Shown: positions 24,910 to 36,580 of the stretch, piece by piece
Layout: every line of letters begins with the position of its first letter
Position numbering within the stretch: position 1 is the first letter of the stretch
Assembly: GCA_051453625.1 (NCBI GenBank)
Contig: JBOZIK010000001.1
Span: forward strand, 104,412,117 to 104,476,116
Source: Welwitschia mirabilis
Taxonomy: Eukaryota; Gnetophyta; Gnetopsida; Welwitschiales
DNA length: 64,000 nt
Direction of reading: 5' to 3'
The notes under the pieces: generated by a model
Seen by the model: the letters and a program-made list of their open reading frames with translations, nothing else
Told to the model about the DNA's origin: nothing
Databases searched by the model: none
Translations under genes and position numbers: made by a program

Positions 24910-26165
24910 TGTTGAAAACCTATTGTCATTAATTAAATTAACAATTTTTTGTAGTTAGTCACTGTGTAGAGGTTTTCCAGATCTGGTGACCAATATACAT
25001 ATCTGAGCGACCGAATTATTAAGTAATGTAAACTACTTCAGGTTCAAGTGAAGACATTAAATTACAAGATGACCAGAATGCTAAATCAGAAAGAAGACCG
25101 GTTTCAGCATGGGCGATCATACATAATGCCTTAGGCAACCTAGCCTTAATTTCATAATAGACTGAGATAAACTCAGGCGACCTCTTATAAAAGTCAAGGG
25201 CAACCGCCTTATAATCTATAAAGTTCAGTCTCATAATAGTAAGGATAACCGAACAGTTAGTCAAGGGTGACCGCATGGCAATCTGCGAAAGTTCAGTCTC
25301 TTGACAGTAAGGGTGACCGAACAACTTAGTTAATGGCAATCGCATACTGCTCAGAATTTACCTTTACAAGGTCGACTAGTTTATCGAGTAAGGCAACCTA
25401 AATAAGGTCGACCGCCTATTTACATAAGAATGACTGAAAAGTTCATATGTTATATACTGAGAAATCTACATCAAACAAGGGCAACCAAACAAATGAACTT
25501 AGGGTAACCAAACATTACTGTTTGAATTTGTGATAGATCTGAATAAAACAAGGGTGACCAAAGTAAATAAATAAGGGTGACTGGATACTAGAATAACTGA
25601 GATTATTTTACAATCAATCTTACATATTATAAATATAACTGTTAAGTTTTTAATGATTCACTTTTCTTCTCTCAACAGTTATCTTATGTAGTTTCTCTAT
25701 TTAAATTTCCTTCCACTCAAATGGAAACTCACTTTTTTTTTAATAAAATGAAAATAAAAAGAAAACTATCACATCAATTACTTTTTGTATCTGAATGAAC
25801 TGTGAGTTCAGTTTTCTGTTTGAGTTCCTTATTGCATAATCTATTGTGAGAGCTTGTTTTACTATTTAGAAGCATATCTGTGCATTTGTTCATTTAGCTT
25901 ACTTTCTTTTTATTATGGTTGTGAATTAGCTCAAAAATCCTCTAATGATGGAATAGATGTATGGTGATCCTGAAAACTAGTCTTTGAGGTTAATATATGT
26001 CAGCTAGGAATAAGAGGTCTAAAGGACTAAAGAGTAGTGTCTATTCACCATTAAACTATCTTGCACTTGTGTTAGTACACTTGATTTTTATTTATTGATT
26101 TTAAAGAGGACAAATTTTAATACTAATAACTATTCATACCCTCTAGGGTCAATTCATAATTATCA
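24910..26165 (+). repeat. Copia 5' LTR
   Basis: It starts TGTTGAAAACC and ends ...ATTATCA, 1256 bp, homologous throughout to 36581-37846. From about 24975 to 25600 it carries about 20 copies of a motif centred on GGTGACC (for example gggtgaccgca, gggcaaccgcc, aggtcgaccgc, gggtaacca), spaced about 20-60 bp. A TATA box lies after the array at 25628. The right part (tgaactgtgagttcag, ccctctagggtcaatt) is strongly conserved between the two LTRs. LTRs hold promoter and polyadenylation signals; the array lies in the U3 part. Confidence 0.9.
25628..25635 (+). promoter_or_regulatory. LTR TATA box
   Basis: TATAAATA lies in the 5' LTR right after the motif array. The 3' LTR keeps the identical octamer at 37312-37319. 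Position and conservation suggest the RNA polymerase II start of the element transcript. Confidence 0.6.
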
Positions 26166-26166
26166 A

Positions 26167-26179
26167 TTAGTATCAAAGC
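26167..26179 (+). promoter_or_regulatory. Primer-binding site of the copia element
   Basis: TTAGTATCAAAGC starts one base after the LTR end and matches the plant copia site TTGGTATCAAAGC, complementary to the 3' end of initiator Met-tRNA. An identical copy (within 29118-29140) follows the gap in the second internal copy. Confidence 0.82.
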
Positions 26180-26230
26180 AAGGTTGAGCAATAGATCCTA
26201 ACAGATCTCTACTCCAATCAACCCTAGAAA

Positions 26231-29017
26231 ATGAGTCAACCCTTGGAAGGAAATTCTGTCACAAGTCCTCCCTTCTTTGATGGAACCAACTATGATTATT
26301 TGAAGGTAAAAATAAGGGTCTTTATTCAATCCATTGACCTTGAGATATGGAAGTCTATCATTAATGACTATTATCTTCCTAATGTGTAGGATTCTATCAC
26401 CAAGCTAACTACTCTGAAGAGTAAAGACAAGTGAATACCTAAAGAAAAGTAGATGGGATCTTGTAATTTCAAAGGACTAAATTCCATATTCTATGCCATA
26501 GGTTCGGAATATTTTGAACAAGTAGTAAATTGCACCACAACAAAAGAAGCATGAGACATCTTACAGATAGCTCATAAAGGAACTAGCCTAGTAAAGCAAG
26601 CTAAGCTTCAAATGCTCATCACTGAGTTCGAAGATCTCAAGATGGAAGAAGATAAAGGTATAAATGATTTTTTTGCAAAACTAAGAGATATTGTTAAGTT
26701 TATATATGGCCTAGGTAAAATCATTGAGGAGTCAAGAGTAGTATGCAAAGCATTAAGATCCTTGCCTAAGAGATTTGAGTCCAAAGTAATGGCCATCAAA
26801 AAAAGCAAGGATCTAAATATCATGAAGATAGATGAACTCCAAGGAAGCCTTCACCCATTTGAACTAAAATTTAAAAAGTAAAAGAAGAAAAGTATAGCAT
26901 TAACAGTTTCTCATAAAAACCCCCATATCAAGGAAGGGTCTGATCAAGAACTAGATAGCAAAGATGAAGTGGTTGTTTTAGCTAGAAGATTCAAGCACTT
27001 CATTTAGCAAAGGTAACATGGAGGTCAATCTGAGAGACCACCAACAACGATATATCTAATGCTACTCCTATAAGGGTTTTGGTCACATATCAAGTGTCTA
27101 TCCAAACAATAAAAAAGATGATAAAAGAAAAGGGAAGAAAGTCTTATCAGCAACATGAGATGAAAAAGAAAGTAAGAGTGAATAGAACTCAGATTCAGAA
27201 TGAGGTGGAATTTCTTTTATAGCTTTTATATATGAAAAGGTACATTCCTCACCCACCATTGGTTCTTTTGATAATAATGATTCACTCAATGAAATAAAAG
27301 TGGAACTCTATATAGAATGTCAAAATTTGAATCTTAGAGTAAACAATCTTAAGAGAGAAAACAAAACTCTATTAGATAATCTAGAGTCTAGAAAAAGGGA
27401 AATTAGAGATTTAAAAAACAAACTTGATTCAAATTCATCACTTTCTAAAGGAACTTTGTCTAGTAAATATTATTCTAGTTTTTTCCATATTTATCATGTT
27501 TCTTATCTCAAAACCTTATCTATAGTAAAATTCAAATGCTCTTAAGCAAACATTATTTGCCATTATTGCAACAAAAAGGGTCATTTTAAGATTGATTGTA
27601 TTTTTCACAAAATTTGATTTTCACTCCATACTAGGTTCTAAGTTTATCTTCTCTCCAAAGTTTAATCAAAGTTCAAACAAAAACAAATGCATGAGGCGGA
27701 TTCCAAAGTTCTTAAACAAAATCCTATTAATTCAAATGGATTTTAAGAAACTAATCATTTTTGTTGGTATCTTGATAGTGATTTCTCTAGACATATGATA
27801 GGTAATAAGTCCAACTTCATCAAATTTAAGGAATATGATGGAGAAGAAGTGAGATTTCACAACAATGGAAGAGCTCGAATTAAAGGGATTAGAAGCATCA
27901 GTGGAGGTAATTTATCTAATATTCATAATGTGTTATTTATGAATGGATTAAAGCATAATCTATTAAGCATTAATCAAATTTGTAATAAGGTTATAAAGTA
28001 CCATTTGATAAAAATAACTGTACAGTAAAACATGTTAAAATAGATCAGTTATTACTTGTATCAACTAGACACGAAAATGTTTACTATGTAAATTAGTCAA
28101 GCAATTATATTTGTCTTTCGTCTCATGTTCAAGAAGACATTATCTGGCATTAAAGTTTAGGTTACATTAGCTTTAAAATTTTGAAAAAAATATGTTGTGA
28201 TAAAATTATTAGAGGTCTTTCAAAACTTTCTATCACTCACAAGGGCTTATGTGATGCTTGCCAAAAAGGAAAACAAACTAGAGCTTCTTATAAAAGAATT
28301 AGGAATATTACTACTAAAAAGTAGTTATATTTAATTCATATAGATTTGGTTAGTACTATTCAAACAGCAAGCTTATCTAGAAAAAGATATTTTTTAGTCA
28401 TGGTTGATGATCATCTTGATTTTCTTAGGTAGCCTTTCTTCATGCTAAATCTGATGCTTATGATAACTTTATTAGAATTTGTAAGAAACTCCAAACTGAA
28501 AAGGAATATGTAATAAAGAATATTTGAAGTGATCATGGTAGAGAGTTTGAAAATGAAAGATTCGAGTATTATTACAACTCAAATGGAATTGATCACAAAT
28601 TCTTAGCTCTAACACTCCTCAACAAAATTGGATAACTAAAATTCAAAAAACAAATACTATTAGATATGACAAGAGTTATGTTAAATGACAAAGATATTCC
28701 AAAAACATTTTGGGCTAAAGCAATGAACACAACATGCCATATTGAAAATAGAGTTTATTTAAGATTTGAAACTACTAAACTCCTTATGAACCCTAGAAAA
28801 GAAAGAAGCTAAATATATCTTATTTTAAAACCTTTGGAAGTAAGTGCTTCATCCTGAGAGATAAAGAAGATTTAGCTAAATTTAATTCTAAATATGATGA
28901 AGGAATTTTCCTGAGGTACTCTTAATCAAGTAGAGCTTATAGAGTGTTTGACAAATGTACTCTTCATATGGAAGAAACTATAAATGTGAAAATTCATGAT
29001 GTTCCTAATACCTCAAA
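26231..29017 (+). pseudogene. Copia gag-PR-IN, internal copy 1 (ends before RT)
   Basis: Gag starts at ATG 26231 (MSQPLEGNSVTSPPFFDGTN). It includes NSIFYAIGSEYF, LQMLITEFEDLKMEEDKG and SRVVCKALRSLPKRFESKV, a UBN2-type copia Gag. A decayed knuckle (GFGHIS-like, near 27070) and an acidic or coiled stretch (27300-27440, LRVNNLKRENKTLLDNLE) follow. Protease text SRHMIGNKSNF lies at about 27790; the catalytic region reads DS(D)FSRHM, so a key residue of the usual DSGCSRHM is lost. GAG-pre-integrase and integrase (CDACQKGKQTRAS-like, near 28250; SDHGREFENERF, near 28530) follow. The copy stops at the 29018 gap just upstream of RT. Multiple stops throughout. Confidence 0.85.
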
Positions 29018-29117
29018 NNNNNNNNNNNNNNNNNNNNNNNNNNNNNNNNNNNNNNNNNNNNNNNNNNNNNNNNNNNNNNNNNNNNNNNNNNNNNNNNNNN
29101 NNNNNNNNNNNNNNNNN

Positions 29118-32100
29118 TTATCAATTAGTATCAAAGCAAGGTTGAGCAATAGATCCTAACAGATCTTTACTCCAATCAACCCTAGAAAATGAGTCAGCCC
29201 TGAAAAGAAACTTCTGTCACAAGGCCTCCCTTCTTTGATGGAACCAAATATGATTATTGTAAGGCAAAAATAAGGGTCTTTATTCAGTTAATAGACCTTG
29301 AAATATGAGATTCTATTACTAATGGCTATTACCTTCTCACTGTGTAGGATCCTATAACCAAGTTAACTACTCTGAAGAGTAAGAACAAGTGGACATCTGA
29401 CAAAAAGTAAATAGCATCTTACAACTTTAAAGGATTGAATGCCACTTTCTATTTCATAGGTCCTAAAGATTTCAAAAGAGTAGTAAATAGCACCACTGCA
29501 AAAGAAGCATGGGATATCTTACAATCTGCTCATGAAGGAACTAGCCTACTAAAGCAGGCTAATCTTTAGATGCTTATCACTTAGTTTGAAGATCTCAAGA
29601 TGGAAGATGATCAAGGTATAAATGATTTTTTCACAAAACTAACAGATATTATTAATTCTATGTGTGGCTTAGGTGAAATTATCAAGGAATCAAGAGTAGT
29701 TTGTAAAGCTTTAAGATCTCTACTCAAAATATTCAAATCCAAAGTAACAGCCATTAAAGAAAGCAAAGACCTAAATATCATGAAGATGAATGAACTCCAA
29801 GGGAACCTTCACATATTTTAACTCAAGTTTGGAAAACAAAAGAAGACTGTGGCCTTGATAACTGCTTATGAAATCCTTGATATTAAGGATGGATTTGACC
29901 AAGAACCAGAAAGTAAAGATGAAGTGGCTCTTCTAGCCAGAAGATTCAGACGCTTCATGCAGTGATGTCAAAATGGAAGTCAATCTAGGAGACCATCAAG
30001 AATAAAAGAGGAAGGACGACGAGAGATCTAGTGCTATTTCTATAAGTGTTTTAGTCACATATCAAACAACAAAAAGAATGATAAAAGAAAAGAAAATAAA
30101 GTTCTATCAGCAACATAAAATGATGAAAAGAGTGACAGTGAATATAAATTAGGTTCAGAGCAAGGTGCAATCTCTATCANNNNNNNNNNNNNNNNNNNNN
30201 NNNNNNNNNNNNNNNNNNNNNNNNNNNNNNNNNNNNNNNNNNNNNNNNNNNNNNNNNNNNNNNNNNNNNNNNNNNNNNNAGAGCAAGGTGCAATCTCTAT
30301 CATGGCCTTTATAGATGAAAGGTATGTTCCTCACCCATCATAACTTCTGTTGTTAATAATGATTTGCTAAATAAAATAGAGATGGAACTTTATATGGATT
30401 ATCAAATCTAGCTCATAAAGTAAACAATCTGAGGAAAGAAAATAAAAATCTACAAGATAAGCTTAAGACTAGAGAAAATGAAATTAGAGAATTCACAAAT
30501 AATCTTTACTCAAATTACTCTCTACTTAAAGNNNNNNNNNNNNNNNNNNNNNNNNNNNNNNNNNNNNNNNNNNNNNNNNNNNNNNNNNNNNNNNNNNNNN
30601 NNNNNNNNNNNNNNNNNNNNNNNNNNNNNNNGGCTTTAAAAAAAACTAATCATTCTTGCTAGTATCTTAATAGTGGTTGCTCTAGACATATGACAAGTGA
30701 CAAGTCCAACTTCATCAAATTCAAGGAATACAATGGAGGAGAAGTGATTTTTGCGGATAATGGAAGAGCTCAGATTGAAGGCATTGGAACTCTTAGTGGA
30801 GGTAACTTACCTAATATCCATAATGTGTTATTTATAAATGGGTTAAAGCATAATTTATTAAGCATTAGTCAAATTTACGACAAAGATCATAAAGTATTTT
30901 TTCAATGAAAATAAGTGTATTATGAAATAAGGTAAAGCAGATCAACCTTTACTTGTAGTGAATAGACATAAAAATGTGTATTGCATAAATCAATCTAATA
31001 ATTCTACTTGTCTTTCGTCTTATACTCAAAAAGACATCATCTGGCATTAATGTTTAGGTTATATTAGTTCTGATTCTTTGAAAAAATTATGTTGTGATGA
31101 GATAGTTAGGGGTCTTCCAAAAATTTCTTTCTCTCACAAATGGTTATGTGATCCTTATAAAAAAGGGAAATAGACCAGAACATCTCATAAAAGGATTGGC
31201 AATATCACCACTAGAAAGCCATTAGATTTAATTCATATGGATTTGGTTGAACCTATTCAAACTGTTAGTCTATCTAGAAAAAATATTTTCTTATTATGGT
31301 TGATGACTTTTTTAGATTTTCGTGGCTAGCTTTTCTTCATGTAAATTTGATGCGTATGAAAATTTCATTAAAATTTGCAAGAAACTTCAAACTGAAAAGG
31401 GGTATGTAATTAAGAAAATCTGAAGTGATCATGGTAGAGAGTTTGAAAATGAAAGATTTGAATTGTATTGCAACTCTAATGGAATTGACCATGAGTTCTC
31501 AGCTCTTAAAACCCCTCAACAAAATGGAATAGCTAAAAGAAAAATTGAACTTTACTAGATATGGTAAGAGTTATGTTAAATAAAAAAGATATTCCAAAAT
31601 GATTTTGGGCTAAAGTAGTAAAATAGTCTATCATATTTCAAACAGAGTTTATTTAAGACCTGGAACTTCTAAAACTCTTTATGAACTTTGGAAAGGAAAG
31701 AAGCCAAATATATCTTATTTAAAAACCTTTGGAAGTAAGTGCTTCATTCTGAGATAGAAAAGATTTAGTGAAATTTAATTTTAAATCTGATGAACGAATT
31801 TTCTTGGGGCACTCTCAATCAAGTAGAGTTTATAGAGTGTTTAAGAGATGTACTCTTCATATGAAAGAATTTCTAAATGTAAAAATCCATGATGTTTCAG
31901 ATACCTCAAAATCTTTTGAACCTAATGAAGATTTAGTTCCTTCCTCTTCCTTCTATCAAAATGGAGATAACTCAAGAGATAAGTCAACACCAAAAATCAG
32001 AGAACTCAAGGATTATCCTTTAGACTCAACCATTAAAAATGGTTAGCAAGATATTGTCACTAGGAACTCTTTTAAAAATTTTAGTGCTCATGTTTCTCTG

Positions 32101-32813
32101 CTATCTCAAGTGGAACCAAAGACTTTTTAGGAGGCTAAATTTGATCTGTGTTGGATGAATGCAATGCAAGAAGAAGTTGAATAATTCTCTCAAAATAAGG
32201 TGTGGTCTCTTCTTCTAAAACCAACTAGAAAAAATGTCATAGGCACAAAATGAATTTTCAGAAATAAGGTAAATGAGAAGAATAAGATCACTAAGAGCAA
32301 AGCTTGAATTTTGGCTCAACAGTACTCTCAAATAGAAGGAGTAGATTGTGGTGATACATTTGCCCCTATTGCTAGACTAGAATCAATAAGGATGTTTCTA
32401 GACTTTGCCTACTACAAGAAAATAAAGGTCTTTCAAATGGATGTAAATAATGCTTTTCTAAATAGACACATTGAAAAATAAGTTTATGTAAAACAACCTC
32501 AAGGCTTTTATAATCCTCATAAATCTGATTATGTGTACAAACTTAACAAGGCTTTACATGAGTTAAAACAAGCTCCCAGATCTTGATATGAAAATATTTT
32601 CTCCTTTTTACTCGAACATGATTTTTCTAGAGGCTCCATTAACATAATTCTATTTAGAGAAGTTTTAAATAATGCTTTAATTTTGATTCAAATCTATGTG
32701 GATGACATTATTTTTGGGTCAATAAATGGAAAATTGTCAAATGATTTTGCAAATCTGATGAGTTCTGAGTTTGAAATGAGCATGGTTGAACTAGTTAATA
32801 TGTTTTCACACCT
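29118..32813 (+). pseudogene. Copia gag-PR-IN-RT, internal copy 2
   Basis: It begins with the last LTR bases and PBS (ttatcaattagtatcaaagc), then gag from ATG 29189 (VVNSTTAKEAWDILQSAHEG). Protease text SGCSRHMTSDKSNFIKF lies near 30670 and GLKHNLLSISQI near 30845. GAG-pre-integrase text (WH.CLGYISSDSLKKL) lies near 31040. Integrase shows HMDLVEPIQT and SDHGREFENERF (near 31430) and TPQQNGIAKRK (near 31510). RT shows VIGTK.IFRNKVNEKNK and GVDCGDTFAPIARLESIRMF, with catalytic YVDDIIFGS at 32695-32718. The sequence stops at the 32814 gap. A 23-bp duplication brackets the gap at 30180. Stops at conserved Trp and Arg positions mark it as dead. Confidence 0.87.
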
Positions 32814-32913
32814 NNNNNNNNNNNNNNNNNNNNNNNNNNNNNNNNNNNNNNNNNNNNNNNNNNNNNNNNNNNNNNNNNNNNNNNNNNNNNNNNNNNNNNN
32901 NNNNNNNNNNNNN

Positions 32914-34700
32914 TCTTCATATAGAAGAATTTGTAAATGTAAAAATCCATGATGTTTCACATACCTCAAAATTCTTTGCACCTAATGAAGATCCAGTTCC
33001 TTCCTCTTCCTTCTATCAAAATGGAGATAACTCAAGAGATAAGTAAACACTAGAAATTAGAGAACTCAAGGATCATCCTTTAGACTCAATCATTGGAAAT
33101 ATTCAGCAAGGTATTGCTACTAGGAACTTTCTTAAAAATTTCAGTGCTTATATTTCTTTGCTATCTCAAGTGGAACCAGGGAATTTTAAGGAGGCTGAAT
33201 TTGATCCATGTTGGATGAATGTAATGTAAAAATAACTTGAACAATTCTCTCGAAATTAGGTGTGATTTTTTATTTTAAAACTAATCGAGAAAAATATCAT
33301 AGGCATAAAATGGATTTTCAGAAATAGGATAAATGAGAAGAATGAGATTACTAAGAACAAAGATAGACTTATGGCTCAAGGGTACTCTCAAATAGAAGGA
33401 GTAGATTATGGAGATACATTTGTTGCTGTTGCTAGACTAGAATCAATAAGGATGTTTCTAGCCTTTACCTACTACAAGAAAATGAAAGTCTTTCAAATGA
33501 ATGTAAAGAGTAATTTTCTAAATGGACACATTGAGGAAGAAGTTTATATAAACCAACCTCAAGGCTTTTCTAATCCTTATAAACCTGATTATGTATATAA
33601 ACTTAATAAGGCTTTGTATGAATTAAAATAAGCTCCTAGAGTTTGGTATGAAAAGCTTTTCTTCTTTTTACTCTATCATGGTTTTCCTAAAGGCTCCAAT
33701 GATAGAACTTTATTTAGAAAAATTTTAAATAATGATTTAATTTTGGTTCAAATCTATGTGGATGACATTATTTTTGGATCAACAAATAAAAAATTATCAA
33801 ATGATTTTGCAAATCTGATGAGTTTTGAGTTTGAAATAAGCATGGTTGGACCAGTTAATATGTTTTTAGGCTTACAAATCCAACAACATGAAAATGTATC
33901 TTCATAATTCAAAAGAAATACTCCCATATTTAATCAAAAAATTTAGACTTGAGAATGCAAAATGTATGGACTCTCCAATGACCATGAACATTAAAATGTC
34001 TCTTGATGAAGATGGTAAGAATGTGGATCAAATGTTAAATCATAGTATTATAGTAAGTCTCTTGTATCTAATGGCTAGTCATCCTGACATAGCATTTAGT
34101 ATTGGTTTGTGTGCCAGGTATTAAAGTAAACCAAAGGAATCTCATCTTATTACTACAAAGAGAATATTTCGCTATGTAAAAGGGACTCTAAATTTTAATT
34201 TATGGTTTTTAAATAATACTCGTTTAAGCTTAACAGGTTATAGTAATGTGGACTGGGCTAGATGTAAAGATGATTGAAAGAGTATAAGTGGTGGATGTTT
34301 CTTTTTTGAAAATTACCTCACCACCTAGTATAGCAAAAAACAATGCTCGATATCTCCCTCTACAACTGAAGTTAAGTACATAGCTATGAGAGCTTATTAC
34401 ACTTAGATGTTGTAGATGAAAGAAACCTTAAAGGATTATGATTTAGATATCATAGAATTTCTATTTTATACAACAACGCAAGTTTCATTCAAATTACTCA
34501 TAATCTAGTTCAACATACTCACGCTAAGCACATTAATCTCAGGTATTATTTTATCTGAGACTTGATAGAAAAGAAAATTATTATCTTAGAATATGTTTGT
34601 ACTGAAGATCAATTGGCCGATATATTTACAAACCCTTTATCATCTAATTGATTTGCTACTCTTCGTTACTATCTGAGTATCATGTTTGAAATGGACTTAA
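32914..34700 (+). pseudogene. Copia RT and RNase H, internal copy 3
   Basis: It restarts upstream of the place where copy 2 stopped: 32914-33870 parallels 31853-32813 with many substitutions. RT shows IGIKWIFRNRINEKNE, GVDYGDTFVAVARLESIRMF and VYINQPQGF, with YVDDIIFGS at 33755-33778. RNase H shows LMASHPDIAFSIGLCARY (near 34080), KRIFRYVKGTLNFNLWF, GYSNVDWARCKDD and, near the end, the C-terminal copia block equivalent to QLADIFTKPL (near 34610). Pol ends around 34690. Several in-frame stops. Gag and protease of this copy are absent. Confidence 0.88.
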
Positions 34701-34799
34701 AAAGCCCAGTCTCATCTGAACAATAGAGTTTAGTTGATGAGTTTAAAACCTTTTCTTGTAATATCATTTTAAACTATGATTGACTTCCTTTCTAAACTA

Positions 34800-35160
34800 A
34801 GGTGATCACTTATCTTTTGGATTACTACTATTAGAATTTTCTCTTTACTAGTCTGACCAAACCATATTGTTGGTGCAACTGGATTCGTCTTAGTTTTCTT
34901 GTCAAATCTTCTAGTCAATGAGTCAACTACAAAATTTTCTAAGGTTGACCTCATTCAGAATCTCTTCTAGTTATATCACGTCAACCATAGCTTTTGTTTA
35001 GGTCAACCGACTTGACTCGATTTTTTCTATAAAATCTTAGTTTCTTAGGGTCAACCACTCATATATTTAAAGTCAACTGTCATCTTGCATTTCTAGTTTT
35101 AAAAATTTGATATAGATCAACCAACCTTAATGAATGGTCACCCGCATTTAAGATGGTGTG
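34800..35160 (+). repeat. Motif array between pol and the additional ORF
   Basis: About nine copies of a GGTCAACC/GGTTGACC/GGTCACC motif occur in about 350 bp (for example aaggttgacct, aggtcaaccgac, gggtcaaccac, atggtcacccgc). Most read as the reverse complement of the GGTGACC units of the LTR. The core TTGAC(C) is also the plant W-box core recognised by WRKY factors (established knowledge); any function here is inference. Confidence 0.62.
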
Positions 35161-35291
35161 TCGTAGATTTTTAAAATTCACCCACCCTTTTTCTCATATC
35201 TCATTTTCTTATCTTTCTTCTATCATTTTCTCAATTCTTGTGGGCCACTCTTCATCTTTCTTACATTGTTTTTCTCAGATCTAGTTTTCAA

Positions 35292-36366
35292 ATGGCTTAT
35301 CAATAGTCAAGAGAGGGTTGCAGAAAGAGGAAAAAGAAGTCTGTTGTCAAACCTCCCAACTACATTTTTTCAAGAATGAGCATTAATTAAATAGACTACT
35401 TTGAGAAGAATTTTGAGTTTAGCCCCATTGCTTTGAAAAGGACCTATGAATCTGAGGAAGGTCTAGACTCTACTTAAAAAAGTAAACTGGGGCTACTTCC
35501 TCTATGTATTAGACACGTGTTATCCTCTAGTCACCCGGTTATTCTATTCCAATGCTATATTTGATGTTGTAAATTTCACATTTATTACTTTCATTTTTGG
35601 CCATGAAATACACATCACTGCTAACCTTATAGCTTTCCTCACTGGGTTACCTTGAGGAAATTGAGGAGAAGATTGGCTCATGACTGAGTCCTTTAAAGAA
35701 AAGGACATTGCCACTTAACATGTGTGTGGCACTACTATTACCTAGAAGGAGACACTCAAAGATTCCCAACTTCTTTTTAGGTTCCATCTTTTGCATCTGA
35801 TTTTATCATACAATTTCTTACAAGTTCCCGGGCATAGAGATAAACTCTCAAACTACCAAGTCTTTCTTATTTACTTATTGAATCGAAGACATGACATTGG
35901 TACTCTTAGCATTATGCTTAAGCATATGGCCAACTAACTTCAGCCTTACAAGAGTTGTTTCCTGTCATATCCTTTCTTATCACATGGATTTTTCATTACT
36001 TTGACATTCTACATTTTACGTGGCAAAAGATTTAAAAGCCCATAAGGCCAATTGACCATGCCACTCTTTCTAGGATGCACATTTTTAAGAAACATGCTAC
36101 TCTATCTAGACATAAGGTCAAGGCATCTCACACTCCAAAAATTCTTTACCTTCTGTGCCATTTTGACTCTCACACTTGACACATCAAAGCTGCTCTCATC
36201 GCTAGTGATGCTCCAGTTGTTGACATCTCTTAAAGTGAGAGCGCACAGTCTTTTGAAGGATCTGATTCTGATTAAATCTAGTGCTTCTCTCATTTTTCTT
36301 ATACTCCTTGTCCTTGATTTCATCAAAAAGGGAGAGAAAACATTGTATTTATGTTGTCCTATTTGA
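35292..36366 (+). pseudogene. Additional sense ORF of the copia element ('putative plant transposon protein' type)
   Basis: After pol, an extra ORF begins near ATG 35292 (MAYQ.SREGCRKRKKKS) and continues, with frameshifts and stops, to the stop at 36366. Readable blocks are VVNFTFITFIFGHEIHITAN, then LIAFLTGLP (near 35610-35650), then NFLQVPGHRDKLSNYQVFLI (near 35815) and MLKHMAN.LQPYKSCF. This pattern (FY.N..F...V.G..I.IT...I...LGLP, then GHRD.VS..D.FLIY) fits the domain annotated in plant genomes as 'putative plant transposon protein', found in SIRE-like and other LTR elements. Its biochemical role is unknown to me. The family match was made by eye. The ORF lies in sense between pol and the polypurine tract, so it is element-encoded. 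Confidence 0.68.
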
Positions 36367-36566
36367 ACGTTAAGGAAAAATGTACTTCTTATTTTGTAAT
36401 TCAACTCTTTTGATTAATATGAAAGTCTTTTGTCTTTCTAAAAATCTCTCTAATCTTCACTAAATTTTATTTCATATAAAAACTCATATAAAATTAATTT
36501 GATTATGAATTTAATTGATTAAGGGGGAGACCCAAATGTCTAATTAATGTTTTTCCTCAATCAATA

Positions 36567-36580
36567 ACAAAGGGGAAGTT
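36567..36580 (+). promoter_or_regulatory. Polypurine tract of the copia element
   Basis: ACAAAGGGGAAGTT lies directly before the 3' LTR start (TGTTGAGAATCC, 36581) and would prime plus-strand DNA synthesis. A second purine tract, AAGGGGGAGA, lies at 36521-36530. Confidence 0.8.

Noticed and set aside
25019-25345. 108-codon minus-strand open frame in the copia LTR
   Set aside because: It overlaps the GGTGACC motif array; the repeated, less AT-rich units keep stops away. The homologous frame is not kept in the 3' LTR.
26231-34700. A reassigned genetic code (stop codons read through)
   Set aside because: Conserved Trp, Gln and Arg positions show all three stops, together with frameshifts and deletions. 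Pseudogene decay explains this without reassignment.
36102-36404. 100-codon minus-strand open frame
   Set aside because: It is antisense to the additional ORF of the copia element, whose plus-strand text has the family pattern.
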